DNA of 28,650 nucleotides. Origin: Proteiniphilum sp. UBA4084. Lineage in GTDB: Bacteria; Bacteroidota; Bacteroidia; Bacteroidales; Dysgonomonadaceae. Numbering within the stretch: position 1 is the stretch's first letter; every line of letters starts with the position of its first letter. This document shows positions 27,101 to 28,650 of this stretch, one piece after another. Made by a program: the position numbers and the translations under genes. The notes under the pieces were generated by a model. It was not told where the DNA came from and did not search any database. It worked only from the letters and a program-made list of their open reading frames with translations. The stretch spans positions 5,213 to 33,862 of the forward strand of contig DFYK01000098.1 in NCBI GenBank assembly GCA_002383605.1. The letters run 5' to 3'.

Positions 27101-28387
27101 TACCCATAAACGTTGCCTGTCGTCAGTGCTTAGAGCACTTACCGAATTGTGACTCAACCTTGCGGGTGACGATGCCGTGTAGTGGGTAAAAGCCTCTTCA
27201 CCCTTTTTCTTCAGGTTCAGACCGCCTTCGACAGTCCCAATCCAGATATTCTCTTCCTGATCTTCAAAAATCACATTAACCGGATTCCGGGAAATAGAAC
27301 CCCATACATTTTTGTCATATGTATAATTTTTTATAAACGCATTCCTGGGTGACAGCTTATTAACTCCTCCTGTTTCCGTACCCAACCACAATATTCCATC
27401 GTCATAAAAAATTGAGTTAATGAAATTGCTGTTCAATCCCTGTCCATTGGTCGAATTCTCTTCGGCAATTTGCACAAAAGCATCAGATGAAGAATTGTAC
27501 AGGTTAATTCCTTTCAGTGTCCCGGCAATCAACTGACTGGATTCCGTCAGAGCAAGTTCCGAGACATAATCATGCGAAAGGGTACGAGCATCACCCTCCC
27601 TGTTCCTGTACACTTTCAACACATCTTCGTTTCTGTAATACCGATACAAACCGCGATCGGTTCCTATCCATACATCATTTTCCTTAAGCAGGAATTTCAT
27701 GATCATGGTTTTCGACTCGAACTTTAGTTTGTCGGATACAGCAACAGCCTTTAGTTCGTTGTTGTCAGAAGGGAACAGCTTATATATTTCGTTGTTAAAA
27801 CCTGCCCATATATTGCCATCATTGTCCACATCAGCCAGTGCCACGAAAAGTTCAGAATGCAGCTCTTCACCGTAAATGAGAATATCCTGAATTACTCCCT
27901 CTTCGTTGAGCTGAATTTTATAAATCTTGTTGGAATATATCCAGATATCTCCTTTTGTATCTTTCATGATGTTGATTACCGGATTGTCGAGAAAGGAGAG
28001 ATGATCTGACTTTTTTCCGACAAACAGATCCACTACCCTGTAATTACTAAGATCCAGCACGTCCAGACCTCCTTCCGATGCAATCCACAACCTGTTGAAG
28101 TTGTCTTCACATACTTTGTGCACAAAATTCCCCTTCAGGGCCACCGGAACTGAAGTCATATTATAATGCACAAATTTGTATCCGTCGTAACGGGAAAGTC
28201 CTCCTCCGGTCGAAAACCACAGGAAACCCATGCGATCTTTGTAGATATCATCTATATAATTATGCATCAACCCGTCCTCCATCGTAACGAAGTGTATATT
28301 GTACTCGTCGGTGGAAAATTTCTGTGCATACAAAATGCCGGAATGAAGGAATAGTATGCCGATAAAAAAAATACAAATTCTTCTCAT
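24140..28387 (-). CDS. Hybrid two-component system sensor/regulator HTCS-2 (AraC-type output)
   Basis: 1415 aa. After a signal peptide (about 1-21) come periplasmic Reg_prop propellers (about 33-680; LWLGTETGGVNKL, IWIGTVEGGLNL, LWVGTWGLGV), a Y_Y_Y domain (about 720-800) and a membrane span (about 808-826). A long Lys/Gln/Glu-rich probable coiled coil (about 830-898) leads into HisKA with His908 (ISHEFRTP). HATPase_c follows with NLLSNAIKYTP, DSGSGIP and GTGIGL (1091-1096). The receiver carries Asp1213 (IISDLMMPEMDG) and Lys1265. An AraC HTH (about 1315-1415) has IADIAYEVGFNDPKYFTRCF. All catalytic residues are present. It sits upstream of PUL-2 in the same direction with no clear terminator between them, and is the presumed activator of PUL-2 and perhaps of the divergent gene at 28557. 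Confidence 0.97.
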   Translation of the reverse strand: MRRICIFFIGILFLHSGILYAQKFSTDEYNIHFVTMEDGLMHNYIDDIYKDRMGFLWFSTGGGLSRYDGYKFVHYNMTSVPVALKGNFVHKVCEDNFNRLWIASEGGLDVLDLSNYRVVDLFVGKKSDHLSFLDNPVINIMKDTKGDIWIYSNKIYKIQLNEEGVIQDILIYGEELHSELFVALADVDNDGNIWAGFNNEIYKLFPSDNNELKAVAVSDKLKFESKTMIMKFLLKENDVWIGTDRGLYRYYRNEDVLKVYRNREGDARTLSHDYVSELALTESSQLIAGTLKGINLYNSSSDAFVQIAEENSTNGQGLNSNFINSIFYDDGILWLGTETGGVNKLSPRNAFIKNYTYDKNVWGSISRNPVNVIFEDQEENIWIGTVEGGLNLKKKGEEAFTHYTASSPARLSHNSVSALSTDDRQRLWVGTWGLGVTLLDMTHPDKLPVQYINSVQYPQYLPDFVGALSYDMRNKGMWIGTNQGLFFYDLESDSLQIPFRDNASNNINGIIGSMIDSDHKLWLGCAEGVYVIDLNRQQDGYFSYVHLRYKLDNPQLKLVDKITSIYEDSDGVLWLGSDGFGIYKRIEKNDGSYTFQSYTTSDGLANNNVKGLLEDDRGNLWISTINGLSCYNRKNNSFTNFYEEDGLVSGQFYWNAYCKSKSGLLYFGTLGGLVVVDPEMISSNAMEYSVTLTGLYVNNEKVYPGKIINSDISVAKEIVLHEKTKSFSIDFSALNFRSTNNYVYVYRLLDYDDSWIELPKNEHTVTYMNLPPSHYLFEVKYVPKGHPDMGEVTQIHVRIKPYFYKTGWFITLVLLLIILTIILLHYWRIRSYEHKQKVLEQIVEERTEEIEKQKGALTVQKNELSRRNQLLSTQNEKITVQKEQLIEMSRKMRRMTAERLDFFTNISHEFRTPITLIVGPVERALKLSTNPYVIEQLSFAERNSRYLLTLINQLMDFRKIESNKLEVAYTKGDFQDFMESVISSFDFQAGDRNIQLLRRYHLTDPVFYYDDEGLRKIMTNLLSNAIKYTPNKGEITVYAKSCRDHTTNSDKLYLAVKDSGSGIPEEDKEKVFRRFYQSENHLRYPVHGQSGTGIGLYLTKQVVETLGGSIWVKNNKKNGTSFRTMLPLHRISPPSQSLQDVHHNREEATEQDVQNLRDWQKDRLTFLVVEDNRDMCRYVCSLLSPYYNTLEAGNGVEAFGILKHYHVDFIISDLMMPEMDGLELSKKVKEDFSLSHIPFLMLTAKTSEKARTDSYRMGVDSYIIKPFDENMLITRIRNILETRERYQQRFVEEMSVETLEISEESNDKKFMNRVLEVMKENYQNSYFEVSDFADGVGVSKSLMNKKLKALSGKSAGEFIRIYRLNLAYNIILQNKKTKNKNIADIAYEVGFNDPKYFTRCFSRQFSVTPSNLLEK

Positions 28388-28406
28388 GATACCTGTTCAA
28401 TGATCA

Positions 28407-28433
28407 CAAAAGTAAAAATAATTATCTTCCAAA
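28407..28433 (-). promoter_or_regulatory. Candidate HTCS-2 promoter
   Basis: On the minus strand TACTTTTG (28414 to 28407) matches TAnnTTTG exactly. TTTG (28433 to 28430) lies 15 bp upstream as a possible -33 element. It sits about 20 bp before the HTCS-2 ATG at 28387, so the leader would be very short, as for HTCS-1. Confidence 0.45.
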
Positions 28434-28497
28434 ATAGGTTAAAACAAAGCCATTATTTGAAATCACATCATTTATCCACCATCTGTGTTCATTTCTC

Positions 28498-28505
28498 TAC
28501 CTTTG
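28498..28505 (+). promoter_or_regulatory. Candidate -7 element for the lipoprotein gene at 28557
   Basis: TACCTTTG is an exact match to TAnnTTTG, about 50 bp before the GTG start. No TTG lies at the -33 position; instead TCCACC is found at 28475-28480, the same hexamer that occurs in both repeats at the PUL-2 promoter (minus strand). This suggests activator-dependent transcription. Confidence 0.4.
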
Positions 28506-28556
28506 CATCAAAAAAAAACAGTTTGTTTGTATAGCATTAATTTTAACAAAGCAATC

Positions 28557-28650
28557 GTGAAAAAAAATTCGTATCAACGGCGATTCTGTCTGTTCTTCGC
28601 TGCATCAGTTTTCATATTTTGTTCATGCCGGCCAAAACAGCAAATAATCA
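28557..28650 (+). CDS. Start of a lipoprotein gene (3' end outside window)
   Basis: From GTG 28557 the frame reads MKKNSYQRRF, then CLFFAASVFIFCSC and RPKQQII up to the window edge. A basic N-region, a hydrophobic core and a lipobox-like FCSC make a clear lipoprotein signal peptide. No ATG in this frame precedes the signal peptide, so GTG is the likely start. It is divergent from HTCS-2 with a -7-like box 50 bp upstream. The product cannot be known from 31 residues. Position suggests another PUL-2 component, such as an exo-arabinosidase or binding protein. Confidence 0.7.
   Translation, partial: MKKNSYQRRFCLFFAASVFIFCSCRPKQQII

Overview
The window is a stretch of a Bacteroidota chromosome, most likely order Bacteroidales. 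It carries two complete SusC/SusD pairs, two one-protein hybrid two-component regulators (HTCS), lipoproteins with Cys-Lys/Asp/Glu-type export signals, promoters resembling the TAnnTTTG class, and A/T-rich start regions without Shine-Dalgarno sequences. Genus cannot be fixed from the sequence alone. All of it is carbohydrate acquisition machinery: parts of at least two polysaccharide utilisation loci (PULs). No RNA genes, IS elements or CRISPR arrays were seen.

Layout. 1-3439 (+): the 3' part of a GH2 glycosidase and a secreted protein with two GH43 domains, running convergently into HTCS-1 (3470-7531, -). A 320-bp divergent regulatory region separates HTCS-1 from PUL-1 (7852-15259, +): an IPT/TIG plus NHL-propeller lipoprotein, SusC, SusD and a DUF1735/DUF4361-type lipoprotein. 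A large AT-rich stem-loop and a strong intrinsic terminator follow (15290-15440). PUL-2 then reads back towards it on the minus strand (23916 to 15440): a surface lipoprotein with a duplicated, unrecognised domain, SusC, SusD and a GH43 endo-arabinanase-like lipoprotein. Its regulator HTCS-2 (24140-28387, -) lies directly upstream in the same direction. A new lipoprotein gene starts divergently from HTCS-2 at 28557 and runs off the window.

Working model. The GH43 endo-arabinanase suggests that PUL-2 handles alpha-1,5-arabinan or an arabinose-rich pectic side chain. It would be cut at the surface by the GH43 lipoprotein, held by the duplicated-domain lipoprotein and SusD, imported by SusC, and sensed in the periplasm by HTCS-2. 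PUL-1 has the capture and import parts but no enzyme of its own. The GH2 and double-GH43 enzymes on the far side of HTCS-1 are the nearest candidates to process its cargo, possibly a galactose/arabinose-containing glycan. Substrates are inferences from family membership. The HTCS-1/PUL-1 block (about 3.47-15.26 kb) is AT-richer than the flanks in lines counted by hand.
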